The notes under the pieces: generated by a model
Databases searched by the model: none
What the model saw: the letters and a program-made list of their open reading frames with translations, nothing else
What the model was told of the DNA's origin: nothing
Shown: positions 21,855-33,135 of the stretch, piece by piece
Numbering within the stretch: the stretch's first letter is position 1
Layout: the number at the start of each line of letters is the position of its first letter
DNA from: Capra hircus
Lineage: Eukaryota; Chordata; Mammalia; Artiodactyla; Bovidae
Assembly (NCBI RefSeq): GCF_001704415.2
Contig: NC_030816.1
Coordinates: 79,563,713 to 79,627,712 of the forward strand
DNA length: 64,000 bases
Reading direction: 5' to 3'
Translations under genes and position numbers: made by a program

Positions 21855-22175
21855 CATTCACACAGTGGGCTTCAGGGTCAGGCCACCTATGTGGCCTCAA
21901 GTGAGTTACTTAAATTTTTATACTTCGGTTTCCTCTCCTCTAAAATGAAAAGACTATTTCTTTGAATGAGTTAACATATGTAAAGTACTTAGAACAGTGC
22001 TTAGTGTATATTAGTGTTAGTTGCTCAGTCATGCCCGACTGTTTGCGACCCCATGGACTGCAGTCCACCAAGCTCCTTTGTCCACGAGATTTTCCAGGCA
22101 AGGATACTGGAGTGGGTTGCCATTTCCTAGAACAGTGCTTAGCATGTAATAAAACTTCAATAAATATTAACTATA
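21855..22175 (-). repeat. MIR relic, antisense, split by a Bov-A
   Basis: Complemented MIR: 'gtggcctcaagtgagttact', 'ttcggtttcctctcctctaa', 'gagttaacatatgtaaagta', 'cttagaacagtgcttag', then after the inserted Bov-A 'catgtaataaaacttcaata'. The MIR 3' text is duplicated at the insertion as the SINE's target-site duplication. Confidence 0.85.
22005..22127 (-). mobile_element. Bov-A monomer, antisense, 15-bp TSD
   Basis: A complemented Bov-A body only ('gttgctcagtcatgcccgac' to 'agtgggttgccatttc'), with no tRNA head. A perfect 15-bp direct repeat 'tagaacagtgcttag' at 21990-22004 and 22128-22142 flanks it. Those bases are MIR sequence, so insertion into the MIR is unambiguous. Confidence 0.97.
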
Positions 22176-22699
22176 ATAAGAGGTTTGTATGTAGATTTCA
22201 GTGGGAGCACAAAATAGAGTCATTTTTCCCAGATTGGATAGAGTTCCTGGAGAAGATGAAAGAATCTGAAGAATTCAAGGGTTTTATCCAAAGGAGAAAG
22301 AAGAGAAGAGATGCTCAGAGGAGGCAGCCAGACAAAATGGAAGGAGGTGGTGAGGGAGGGCACGGGTAGGATGCACTTCACTTTCTAGAGTCTGAAGGAG
22401 TACAGACCTGCCACCACCAGAACCTCAAGTCTGAGGAGCGTAGGGACAGGAAACAAGACCAAAAATGGGGGCAGAAGCCAGGTCATGAAGGACAATATTG
22501 TCACCAAGGATTTAATTCTGCAAAATCATTAAGAACCTTTGAAGGGTTTGCCTGGTGAATTAAAATTTCAGATTGGCCACTTGGTGGGCTCCGTGAGAAG
22601 TGGAAGATCAAGGGAAAAGAGACTCTTGTAATGATCCAAATGAGAGAGGACACATTTACAGTAGAAATGCAGAGCACGCCTCAGTTGTAATTCACTTGC
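22176..22699. other. Single-copy interval
   Basis: No family repeat recognised. The 135-codon ORF at 21962-22369 begins in the MIR/Bov-A and runs into this sequence with a Lys/Arg/Glu-rich end. It reflects A/G-rich DNA and a SINE, so it is not called as a gene. Confidence 0.55.
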
Positions 22700-22850
22700 C
22701 ATTAAGGCAAAAATATTTATTGAGTGTCTGCTTTGTGCCATACCCTCTGGGTATAGAGGAGAAGTTAAGACCAACACTGTGTTTATTCTTGTGAAGTTCA
22801 CAATACAACAGTGGGAAAGCTAGTATCTAAATAATTTGAGAATGTGACAT
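22700..22850 (+). repeat. Ancient mammalian repeat, L2-like type
   Basis: 'aaaatatttattgagtgtct', 'gctttgtgccatac', 'gttcacaatacaacagtggg' follow the same old family order as the copy at 21655. Confidence 0.55.
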
Positions 22851-22913
22851 TGTGAATGGGGGAAGATTAAGCATGTATCTGTTTATACAGGTAAAAATTT
22901 AAGCCATATGGTT

Positions 22914-23473
22914 CAGTTCAGTTCAGTTCAGTTGCTCAGTCTTGTCCGACTCTTTGCAACCCCATGGACTGCAGCATGCCAGGCCTCCCTGTCCATCGGC
23001 AACTCCTGGAGTTTACTCAGACTCATGTCCATTGAGTCGGTGATGCCATCCAACCAACTCATCCCCTGTCGTCCCCTTCTCCTGCCTTCAATCTTTCCCA
23101 GCATCAGGGTCTTTTCAAATGAGTCAGTTCTTTGCATCAGGTGGCCAAAGTATTGGAATTTCAGCTTTAGCATCAGTCCTTCCAATGAATATTTAGGACT
23201 GATTTCCTTTAGGATGGACTAGTTGGATCTCCTTGCTGTCCAAGGGACTCTCAACAATCTTCTCCAACACTACAGTTCAAAAGCATCAGTTCTTTGGTGC
23301 TCAGCTTTCTTTATAGTCCAACTCTCACATCCATACTTGACTATTGGAAAAACCATAGCTTTGACTAGATAGACCTTTGTTGGCAAAGAAATGGCTCTGC
23401 TTTTGAATATGCTATCTAGGTTGGTCATAACTTTTTTTCCAAGGAGCAAGTGATAAGGATAAGGATAAGGAGC
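22914..23473 (-). mobile_element. BovB LINE, ~560 bp, antisense, TSD with one mismatch
   Basis: Antisense BovB 3' end. The plus strand starts with repeated 'cagttcagtt' (the complemented tail) and passes 'ccatccaaccaactcatccc'. It ends around 'ggttggtcataacttttttt' with a small (GATAAG)n expansion at 23451-23470. The target-site duplication is 'aagccatatggtt' (22901-22913) and 'aagccataaggtt' (23474-23486). Minus frames at 22928-23185 and 23270-23527 are dead reverse-transcriptase C-terminal pieces. Confidence 0.95.
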
Positions 23474-23486
23474 AAGCCATAAGGTT

Positions 23487-24559
23487 AGGGTACGTGAAAC
23501 AGGTGAAGAGCAACAGATGAAAGACAAAGTTTTGAAATGTGAAAAGCTGAAGAGAAATTCTTCAAGAAAGATAAGAATGAGTGGTCAGAAGGATGTCTCA
23601 GAAGCAAAATGCTGAGCTAAGATGCATCACTGAGGTCCTATAATTTAGGAATAAGAAAGGTTCATTAGAGTTGTCAGTTAGAAGGACAGCGATGGAATTT
23701 GTCACAGTGGTCCAAGGTGTTGGGAGGATAGAAGTCAACTTGTAGCTGAAGGTTAAAGTGATGAGGAGGCAGAAGAAGAGGGGAAAAGCTCTCAGAGGCT
23801 GACGGGGCCGGATGGAACAAGTTTCTTGTTTTGTTTTCATCTTTCTGGAAACTACTCCATTGTGTTGATGGGCAGAGGCAAGGGAACCAAAGTGAGCAAA
23901 CAGCATGGCTGTGTGGCTGACTGACAGAAAAGATCAAATTAGCTGAGCCGAGGAATTCAGGCAAACTCCAGGCTACAGTGCTGAGTCATCCATGTGCCAG
24001 TAGACATCACCCGGAAGGCAGCAAGTCTTCAACATACATGGAGAATCTCTGTATACCCCTGGCCGTGTACTTAATAAATGCTGTAAATAAACAAAATAGC
24101 ACCATGCACTTAATTTTGTATTATTTGATTTGGCAACCCATGGATTATCACTTCTGGGTTATTTATCTGGTCTGCCACTTTAATACAGAAGAATTAAATA
24201 ACTTTAACACAGAAAAAATGTTGGCTTCATTGAAGTTTTAGCGCAATTGTTCATTTGGGACAAGTGCTCCCACAAATCTCCTACTTAATTCCTAATTAAT
24301 TCCCTTTCCACAGCTCCACATCTTTGTTATTGAAATGATCATCTTGGGACACTGCCAATTCAGTTCTTCTAAGAAAAATCATTTCTAGAAATTCATTAGC
24401 AGGTTTAGTTCAAAAATAAAAACTAAGATTAATCTGCTGTCGAAAGGAAGGCTAGATCAGGGGACATACAGGACTGCTTGGTGGGTGAGGCCAATGGTTG
24501 GGCTCATGAGCTGGATAACTAGGCTTCTTTTCCAAATCAAATTCACCTTCACTATTTTC
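23487..24559. other. Single-copy interval, start of a long repeat-poor stretch
   Basis: No gene or recognised transposon. The overlapping minus ORFs at 23598-23964 (96-102 codons) have no family features I know. 'aataaatgctgtaaataaac' near 24070 resembles an old L2/MIR tail. Confidence 0.5.
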
Positions 24560-25060
24560 TTATTGCATTTGTCAAACACATTAAGGGTACCTTTTTCGCA
24601 AATTGTTACTTTAGTCTCAAATTAAGTAGCTTCAATCAGCTTTCTCCTTCTGTCCACAATATCTAAGCAATACCAAATGTGGGGAAGAGCATTTTAATTA
24701 GCCATAATTATTAAGGCAGCAGGTGGCTTTTAATGAGATCTTAAAACAGAACTGTTTCTTCTATGTCCAATCAAAATCCACACTTTGCTGCATTGACAGA
24801 AAACAGTGAACTGTTTTTCTCAGTTCTGGGGAGATAAATCAATAAGGACTCTGATGATTCTAAAACTTGAAGTTTCTGATTGAACTTGGCTTTTTTGTTT
24901 TGTTTTGTTTTATGTGATGGTGAGATATTATTTTTAGGAAATGAACAATAACTACACTGGCCTTGAATTAAAAGAAATTCATGCAAATTATTCCAAACCT
25001 AGTGTGAACAATTAATTCTGAACTACAACTAAAAGCTCTATTTTTTCAGTTCTCAAGCAG
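24560..25060. promoter_or_regulatory. Candidate enhancer: phased TAATTA sites plus E-box
   Basis: TAATTA homeodomain-type sites occur at 24695-24700 and 24705-24710, exactly 10 bp apart, about one helical turn. A CAGGTG E-box follows at 24720-24725 and another TAAT at 24731. No transposon is recognised around them. This mix is common in developmental enhancers, but TAATTA is also frequent by chance in AT-rich DNA. It is inference only; conservation was not tested. Confidence 0.3.
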
Positions 25061-26863
25061 TTTTATGGAGAGAAACTTGAAAATCTGTGAAAATGCATGC
25101 ACTTATTCAGCATGTAAGAGAGTTCTAGCAATCAGGACTTTTAACAGTTTAGCTGAGCAAAGAGCTGTTATTACCTTTTTAAACCCAAATAGATCTGTCA
25201 GTTTTTTGTTTGTATGTGTGTGTTATTTTGTTTTTTGCATAAAGCTCAGAAAAACTTCTCAGAAGTTGCATTCTTTCTGTTTCTGAAAAGTTTGTTGGTT
25301 TAGAAATAAACAGAAACGAGGAACTCCACCAGAGAAGTACTCCTATTGTAAATGATTGTTTTCTTAAACTTCACCGTCATAACATCTATAAATGGATGGG
25401 AATAAATAGATGGTCATTTTGTGCAAATAGAGAATCGCTTTTTTATAGTGCCAAAATATTAAGAGCTTTTGCTTGTGGAATCTGGGTATTTTACTTCTTT
25501 CATTCCCTACATCTTGCTTGCAGACAGAATTAAAAGATTTACAGAATGACGTGATCTAGAGTTATATGCTTCCAAAGTAGTACCATAAATGATATTTAAC
25601 CTCTTTAACATAATGGTCTTACCTTGCCCACTCCTTTATCAACACCCCCCAACACTGAAGATCATTGCTCAATTGCTGATTTAACTTGCTACATAAAGAA
25701 AATGCCACAAGTAGGTGGCATGTTGGGCCCACTGATAATTCATGTTAATTTAAGTTCTGGGATTTAAGGAAATCAGTAGCATCTCATTGAACACCCAGGA
25801 GTGGGGACTTTGCAATCCTCAAATCAATTCCAACAGTGTATGCCAAATGAGCGATTGAACTCACCTTGTACTCAAATTCCTTGAATCCAAAGAATTTGAC
25901 AAATTGCTTTTTCTTGTCTTATCACAGAATCTATTGGAACCCATTTCCATCTAGTAAAAAAATCAACAGAGAAAGCACTCATAGGAACCAGTGTCAAGAA
26001 CAAATGTTGGGGGCTCTGGAAAGGGCATCAGTGGATCCTGAGCATGAAGTAGGTTTTGGAGGTGGGGACAGTAGAGAGGAGGCATGCCTTTGGCATCTAG
26101 ACAATTTGGACCTAACTCTAAGGGCACTGGACGCCTGCTGGTATATTTAAAGCAGAAAAATGAAATAAGCCATATTGTATTTGAGAATAAACTTGACAGA
26201 ACAAAACTGAAAACAAGGAAATAATGGAGCAGAGCAGGGAGAGCTGCAGGGGACGGGAGCTGTGGAGGGATGGCGGGAACATGAAAATCAAGCCAAATCA
26301 GTAACGGAGTGCCGAGGAGTGGGGGACGCAGTGACATCTAAGATGACTTGAGCAGCTCTGTGGACAGTGACATCCAATCTCTTTATCCAGAGCGCAGTGA
26401 AAGCCTACAGCAAAAGCAGAATTTTGTCACACTGAAAGAGACACAAACAATCTCAGAACAATAAGTTCTTAAAGTATATGGAAACGTACCCAACTTATAT
26501 GGTGTCCCCTGTGGAGATGTGGTGGGTGGTCAGGAAAATTCTGATATTCTCTCTATGTTCAGTTCATTTGTTTCCCATTGGGTATTGTCAGTTTTTCTAT
26601 CACATATCTCTTCCTTTTTCTTTCTTTTGTGTCTTAACCTACGTCTGCTTTCCTGAACAAGTCTTTAGCACACAGTAGAAAGTTTATTAAACAAATTGAT
26701 GCACAAGTACCCCACATATTAAGATGAAAATTTTCTTTCTGATATTGCACATTCTAAATACTTACATCGCACCTCACTTGTTGGGCAGTGATTTAAGAAA
26801 AACCGCTAGTTCTTTCTGTGATGTAGGCACCATTTCTTTCCTTCCATAACTCTTGTACCTGGT
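25061..26863. other. Single-copy interval, no gene seen
   Basis: No recognised transposon. ORFs at 25866-26150 (94 codons, plus) and 25963-26337 (124 codons, minus) overlap on opposite strands; neither shows a domain. The second has no flanking splice or promoter evidence, so it is not called. Confidence 0.5.
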
Positions 26864-27032
26864 ATGACAATCAGGATGAGAAACTTAAGACATTTCAGTA
26901 ATAAGCAAATATAAAGATTTTAAACGATGTGATTCTCCATAAGTATAATTTTAATAAAAACATTACCAATAAATACCAGTTCTCATTTTGCTATGATTAT
27001 TTAAAAAAGAATTGAAGAATATTAGCTCACTT
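26864..27032 (+). repeat. Diverged duplicate, copy 1
   Basis: It shares 'acaatcaggatga', 'acttaagacatt', 'aagtataatt', 'ccagttctcatttt' and 'gaagaatattagc' in the same order with 27594-27719. Copy 1 carries an extra ~55 bp in the middle. The family is not recognised. It could be two copies of an unknown old repeat or a local duplication. Confidence 0.8.
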
Positions 27033-27593
27033 TATTTGAATGTGATGGGAAATATAATTTCTAATGTTGCGAGTGATATTATTAACATTTAAAACAAAAG
27101 TCATAGTCTTTAAAAAATATATTATTATTATAAATCTGTTTCATTTTTAACATATCTAGGAATCAGTATCATAATCTGTCCATTTCCCCTGATTTCATAA
27201 TGAAAGTATTTTAGAAGACAGCATTTTCTTGGCATAATTTAAGGAAAACTATTAGAACCAAGCAAGACATAACTGTATGTCTGCTGTGTCTGTCATTGTT
27301 ATTATCTGACTTACATTGGAAAGAAATAGAAGGATATAAGAATTACACGTCTTTTTCATAACCATTCATTTAATCTCTCATCTGCTCATTTATTATTTCA
27401 TTTTTTTCAGGAAATAGTTATCAAGTGTCTACTATGTGTGGACATTTCTGGCCACCCAACAACTATCCCCCCTTCTAAGAGCCACCTGATTTCTTTGGGG
27501 GACATTACCTTCCCTTTGCTGTTTGAAACGTTGGTTGGGTGGTAGATCAAAGTATCCTATTTTTCACACCTTCTGTTTTTCTTATACGTATGT
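27033..27593. other. Interval between the duplicate copies
   Basis: It includes a weak old repeat at about 27360-27450 ('atagttatcaagtgtctact' core). Otherwise no gene or family repeat is seen. Confidence 0.5.
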
Positions 27594-27719
27594 ATCACAA
27601 TCAGGATGAAAAGATGACTTAAGACATTAAGTATAATTAAAATAATAGCATTATCAATAAATGCCAGTTCTCATTTTACCATCTTTTTTTTTAAAAGAAA
27701 GGAAGAATATTAGCACACT
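27594..27719 (+). repeat. Diverged duplicate, copy 2
   Basis: The shorter partner of 26864-27032, in the same orientation, starting about 730 bp downstream. It lacks the middle ~55 bp of copy 1 and carries a T-run near 27686-27693. Confidence 0.8.
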
Positions 27720-29132
27720 GCAAAAGCTGAAAGGCTCCATGGAGGATCTTTTCTTCATGTTTCTCCTTTCAATATCCTGAAAAATCCAATATGCTCACAT
27801 GTGCCCTAACCTTGGCCACTTACATGCTCTTTCCTGGAATGATAAACTTTGAGGAGAGTAACATATCAACAGAAATTTGGTTGCAACAGGTCGCTTCATT
27901 CTGGTGTTGGTGACAGGGGTGAAAAAAGAGCAGACAGTCTTTCATATTTCCTGTCTGAAACCTCCAGGGCTTTCTTGTTTTGTGCTTATTAGCAAGCCTG
28001 TTCTCTCTGCTTTCTCTTTTGTCCTTTCTGCTAGTACATTATTTTTCCAGTGACTTCATTTCTTCCCTTGAGTTAGCCAAAATTCATTTCTGATGCTTGC
28101 AGTCCAAGCATCCATTTTAATGAAGACACAGAGCCTAAATCTGGGGAGATTACAGTCCAGTAAGCACATGCTAGATCTTAGATCGGAATACTTTTGAATG
28201 ACAGAGGCCATCATGTTCTTTTCAGCATTCTATTTTTTTAGCTGCCAGCACTCCAGACTTGTCAGAAATTACGAGTCCACACAGTTCCCACTTACTCACT
28301 ACACAGTAGGAGCCAGCAGTGTATCTCTGAGCTGCTCTGACACTTAAGGGGAGTAGACTTCTCACAGATAAAACATGAGCCTAGGATGGTTTCATCCATA
28401 TAGCCATGGTCAGGATTAGACAGCACTAAAACAACCTACATCTCCTTAAGCTCTATGTAATTGGTGGCAGATGTAATCTGCTACCACAAAGACCGAATCT
28501 AACCACTCAACATATTAGTGTGCAGATGAATTTAATTTTCTTATCCAAAAAAGCCTATTTTACATTATTTTTGACATTTGATTCTGTTAAAAGATAACTA
28601 AGTCAGAGGAACCAAAGTGTTCGATTCAGTTTAATGAGAGATACGTTTATTAGTGTCTATAGCTGCATTGCCTTGAGGAGGTGAAGAAGAGTAAGTTGAA
28701 CGTTTTTCTAAATGGGTATAACTGGGCTACTTCTCATGCAGACTCTGCACTCAAGTTGAAAGAGATTTTTGCACAAATGCCAATAATGGTTTTAAATAAT
28801 ATAAATACTTGCTTGAAGATGGCTACTAATGCCCTCTTTGGAACTATTGTGGTCTATCAGGTCAATAATATTCATTTAAAAAAACTCTTCAAAAGTGTTT
28901 CATACAATAGTCCCTGAAGATAATGAAAGGGCCATTATGGTCTCCCAAGTCAATAATCTATGTTTTTAACACTCCAAAATTCATTTCCTTTCCAATGTCA
29001 GTGCCTGTTTAAACTATTTCAATTTATTATTATTAAGAAGAGGAGTTGTAATAGGTTTGAATTTTGCTATTTGTTATACTGTTCTCAGGTTATTTCTCCT
29101 GATGCATTACGCTAGATCATTACCCATACTTT
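27720..29132. other. Single-copy interval, end of the repeat-poor stretch
   Basis: No gene is recognised. A 78-codon ORF at 28681-28917 has no known domain. No ruminant SINE or BovB is seen from 23474 to here. Confidence 0.5.
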
Positions 29133-29332
29133 AGGTGGCGCTACTGGTGAAGAACCTGCCTGCCAATGCAGGGAGATATAAGAGACGTGGGTTTGATCCC
29201 TGGGTCAGGAAGATTCCCTGGAGAAGGGCACTGCAACCCACTACAGTGTTCTTGCCTGGAGAATGCCAAGGACAGAGGAGCCTGGTAGGCTACAGTCCAT
29301 AGGGTCTCAGAGTTGGACACAACTGAAGTGAC

Positions 29333-29333
<1 letters not shown>
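29133..29333 (+). mobile_element. Bov-tA SINE
   Basis: Sense Bov-tA: 'ggtggcgctactggtgaaga', B-box-like 'gggtttgatccctgggtcag', Bov-A body to 'gttggacacaactgaagtga'. The first bases of the head are missing. Its 3' end runs directly into an (AC)n microsatellite that acts as its tail. Confidence 0.93.
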
Positions 29334-29371
<38 letters not shown>

Positions 29372-29377
29372 TACACA
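29334..29377. repeat. (AC)n microsatellite at a SINE tail
   Basis: About 16 AC units, then 'atacatacacag'. It sits at the 3' tail of the Bov-tA, a usual birthplace of bovid microsatellites. It explains the Cys/Val-rich short ORFs on the minus strand. Confidence 0.95.
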
Positions 29378-30597
29378 GTGGATGATGGCAAAATCTTGTG
29401 TTGGAGTGAAGCAAGAGTAAACATTTGTGGGAAAAAATATAAAACAACCCAGAAAAAAATTGGACAAAAACAAGTTTGTGTGCTCAATTGGCCAGATTGT
29501 TGCAGATAATTTCAAGTTTTCTGGAAATTTTTTTTTAAACTTAGCTTTAGAAATGGTTATGTCAGAGATGTTAAATCTGGCCAAACAACACAAGCATGAC
29601 CAATGGGCTCAAAATAGCCTGTTTTGAGCTATAATTTCACATTTACTTGATTTGTGAGAGTAAAAAACACTTTAATGTTTAAAATATAGACATTTTAAAT
29701 ATAGTTGATATATTTAGCACCTGACAATTGAGACTAAAATTGCTTATACTTTTATAGAAATTCTGCCAAGGTTTTAAGGACTAAATTGTTAAATTTATTC
29801 TGGAGGGAAGCACCGACAATTTGAACAAGGTTACATTTATTTTTTAAGCATCTTGTTTGTATGTATGTATGCAGGATTTAAAGTGTTGGTATTCTGTAAT
29901 TTAACTGTATGATTTTATGCCGACTGCACTTCGGATGCTTGTGAAAATGAGATGCCTGTTCTCCTTGCTTCTCTGATGAACAAAATTTCAATATGTATTT
30001 TGTTCCCCTTCCCCTCTATTGTGGTTTTATTTTTGAAAAACAAACAAACAAACAAAAATACTTTTAGCTTAATGATTTCACTTTGGTTTCTTTGGCCAGG
30101 TGGAAAGAAGCTCACATTTCTGCCTAAGCCCTGTTATTTGAATCTGACAAGGTTTACAATTTCAATTAAGCTGGATTTTCTCATCTGCTGGCTGCAGTGA
30201 GATCTTAAGACCAGGGCAACCCTCGGGAGCGGGGAGAGCTCACACAGCTAGGTAATGAGATAGGATGGATGGATCCTGGATGCTGGATCCTCAAGTGACC
30301 TGAATCTATAGCATGAGGGGAAAAGAGGCAGCTGTGGGGGTACTGGGTGTCCTGCTTTCCTAGGAAGATTCATGTTCTTTGAGCTGAGCACAGAGACCAT
30401 TAGTTGTGGCTGGGTCAGGGCCTTTAATGCACCAAGATCAACCATGTTAGGAAAATAATGCCCACTGAAACTTTCAAGCCCAGAACAAATTCAGAATTCA
30501 TAACCCCCAAGCCCTGGTTAGTACCACTCCACATATCTTATAAGATCTGTGTCTGAGTTTAGCAAGACCAGTCACAGAAATTAGACCTGTTGGTACA
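29378..30597. other. Single-copy interval
   Basis: An (AAAC)n tract lies near 30037-30056. No gene is recognised; small ORFs lack domains. Confidence 0.5.
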
Positions 30598-30720
30598 ATT
30601 TATTCATTCACCACACAAAGGCTTATTGAGGCTGGATCATGTGCCATGATCTAAGAGTATGGGAAAAAATGGGGAGCGAAGACCGGCCCTATCCCTTGCC
30701 TTCCTGGAGCATCATGAGAG
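30598..30720 (+). repeat. Ancient mammalian repeat, L2-like type
   Basis: 'tttattcattcaccacacaa', 'ggcttattgaggctgg', 'atgtgccatgatctaagagt', 'tgccttcctggagcatcatg' follow the same order as the other old copies. Confidence 0.55.
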
Positions 30721-30879
30721 AGATTCTTATCAAAGTATCTTAGCAATGGAGAAGCACATGAAGGAGACATAGCAGATAAGAAATGTGGATGTGGTCAGTG
30801 GAGGCTGCCCTAGAAAATGAAGAGTTTGAGAACCGAAGCATTATTCAAAGTTAAAAATAGTAATAGTAGTGCTAATGCT

Positions 30880-31095
30880 AATGTTTCTAGTGATAATATT
30901 TTCTCAAGTTTATTATATGTTTTGGGTATAACAATTCATTTAATCTTTACAGCAATGTGGAAGGCAGATATTGAAGCTAGCATTGTTTAACAGAAGGGGA
31001 AACTGAGGCACACAGAGGTTAAGTAACTTCCCCAAGGCCACAAAGCTCATAAAGGGGAAAGTAGTATTTGAATCAGCACAGGCTAGCTCCAGCGT
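30880..31095 (+). repeat. MIR SINE, sense
   Basis: 'aacaattcatttaatcttta', 'cagaaggggaaactgaggca', 'cacagaggttaagtaacttc', 'cccaaggccacaaagctcat', 'gtatttgaatcagcacaggc': a clear full-length MIR and the best preserved in the window. Confidence 0.92.
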
Positions 31096-31169
31096 TCTTG
31101 CTCTTCATCATTACATGTGGTGCTTCTGAGCAAATACAATCTGGAATTGTAGGTCCTTTACCACTAGAA

Positions 31170-31560
31170 GATAATTATAGTAGCGAATACTTATAAAATA
31201 CTTTCTGTTTGCCAGACACCACTCTAAAGCTTCTGATTCTGTCAACTCATTTAATCCTTGCAACAATACTCCCAGCTAGGTTCTGTATTACAGGCTACTG
31301 TGCGAAGTCACTTTAGTTGTGTCTGACTCCTTGCAACCCCATGGACCATAGCCAGCCAGGCTCCTCTGTCCATGGGATTCTCCAGGCAAGAACACTGGAG
31401 TGGGTTGCCATGTCCTCCTCCACGGGATCTTCCCAACCCAAGGATCAAACCTGTGTCCCTTATGTCTACCCACATTGGGAGGCAGGTTCTTTACAATTAC
31501 CACCTCCTGGCAAGCCCCTATGACTATTGTACCAGTGAGGAAACCGTGAAGCTCCTCCAG
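31170..31560 (+). repeat. MIR SINE, sense, split by a Bov-tA
   Basis: 'ctttctgtttgccagacacc', 'gtcaactcatttaatccttg', 'gctaggttctgtattac' before the SINE; 'ctattgtaccagtgaggaaa' after it. It lies within 80 bp of the previous MIR in the same orientation. Confidence 0.8.
31299..31516 (-). mobile_element. Bov-tA SINE, antisense, inside a MIR
   Basis: Complemented Bov-tA: 'gcgaagtcactttagttgtg' to 'aattaccacctcctggcaag'. It is of the subtype with 'cccttatgtctacccacatt' in the tRNA half. The flanks 'ggctactg' and 'gactattg' might be a decayed duplication. Confidence 0.92.
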
Positions 31561-32263
31561 AGTTCTTGCTCTGAGTCTCTTTGCTATGAAGCTTTGCATT
31601 AAGTAAGTAGTAGACGAAAGTGCAGGACCTTTCCAGCCAAGCCATGGAGAATACCAGCTGTATCCTCATGGACAAGGGATGTCCTGGAGTTCTATTCATA
31701 AGCATCTGGAGAGACGGCCTAGACAATGGACGAGGGTCTACTGAAAAATTTGCTTTAGTGTTGTAGATATTTATATAATCTCATCGTGAGTAATAGGAAT
31801 TTGTGATAAAGAAGAGGTTATGGACCATAGGCATGGATCAAAAATGTAACTCTATAAATAAACCAGCCTGTTGAGTAAATGTGTTAGGAGTAAACATATG
31901 TATTAAACCAAAGGTGATCCACTGACTGCAATAATCTAATATCTCTGAATTTGAAAAAGGTTTTTAAACTAATTCTCTGAAAAATCAAATGATTTTTAAA
32001 ATGTTTGGCTTTTTGCATATCTCAAGACATTTACTAATGAATTTAGTGGACATATTCTAGTACTGTATTAATCGAGAGCATTAGTTGCAGGTATGATGGC
32101 CATTTGGTTTTTTAAAAATTAAATCTGAAATTTGAGAATGTAAAACAGAAATGCTTTTTAATGTTAGTAATTAATAGTTAATATTTGTGTTTACAAGTTC
32201 ATATTGCTGTACACAATTTCAAAACAAGTTCCCAGATATAAAACATTTAATACCATATTTTCT
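31561..32263. other. Single-copy AT-rich interval
   Basis: No gene or repeat recognised. Confidence 0.5.
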
Positions 32264-32276
32264 TCTAATACTTAAT

Positions 32277-33122
32277 CAGCTCAGTTCAGTCGCTCACTCG
32301 TGTTTGACTTTTTGTGACCCCATGAACTGCAGCACGCCAGCCCTCCTTGTCCATCACCAACTCCCGGAGTCCATCCAAACCCATGCCCATTGAGTCGGTG
32401 ATGCCATCCAACCATCTCATCCTCTGTTGTCCCCTTCTCCTCCTGCCCTCAATCTTTCCCAGCATCAGGGTCTTTCAAATGAGTCAGCTCTTTGCATCAG
32501 GTGGCCAAAGGATTGGAGTTTCAGCTTCAACATCAGTCCCTCCAATGAACACCCAGGACTGATCTCCTTAAGGATGGACTGGTAGGATCTCCTTGCAGTC
32601 CAAGGGACTCTCAAGAGTCTTCTCCAACACCACAGTTCAAAAGCATCAATTCTTTGGCACTCAGCGTTCTTTATAGTCCAACTCTCACATCCATACATGA
32701 CTACTGGAAAAAACATAGCCTTGACTAGATGGACCTTTGTTGGCAAAGTAATGTCTCTGCTTTTTAACATGCTGTCTAGGTTGGTCATAACTTTCCTTCC
32801 AAGGAGCAAGTGTCTTTTAATTTCATGGCTGCAATCACCATCTGCAGTGATTTGGAGCCCAGAAAAATAAAGTCAGCCACTGTGTCCAATGTTTCCCCAT
32901 CTATTTGCCATGAAGTGATGGGACCGGTTGCCAGGATCTTCATTTTCTGAATGTTGAGCTTTAAGCCAACTTTTTCACTCTTCTCCTCCACTTTCATCAA
33001 GAGGCTTTTCAGTTCTTCACTTTCTGCCATAAGGGTTGTGTCATCTGCATATCTGAGGTTATTGATATTTCTCCTGGCAATCTTGATTCCAGCTTGTGCT
33101 TCCTCCAGCCCAGCATTTCTCA
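32277..33122 (-). mobile_element. BovB LINE, 846 bp, antisense, 13-bp TSD
   Basis: Antisense 3' part of BovB from the tail 'cagctcagttcagtcgctca' to within the palm domain ('cagcttgtgcttcctccagc'). A perfect 13-bp duplication 'tctaatacttaat' at 32264-32276 and 33123-33135 bounds it. Confidence 0.97.
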
Positions 33123-33123
33123 T
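32465..33123 (-). pseudogene. BovB reverse transcriptase fragment
   Basis: Minus frames 32785-33123 and 32465-32809 carry the end of the palm, with an intact-looking YADD box ('NNLRYADDTTLMAES') and then the thumb region ('LPTKVHLVKAMFFPVVMYG'). A frameshift divides them and the N-terminal two thirds is absent, so the copy is inactive despite the conserved YADD. Confidence 0.92.
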
Positions 33124-33135
33124 CTAATACTTAAT

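Noticed and set aside
29333..29593. Short ORFs with a Cys-Val repeat
   Set aside because: They translate the (AC)n microsatellite on the minus strand.
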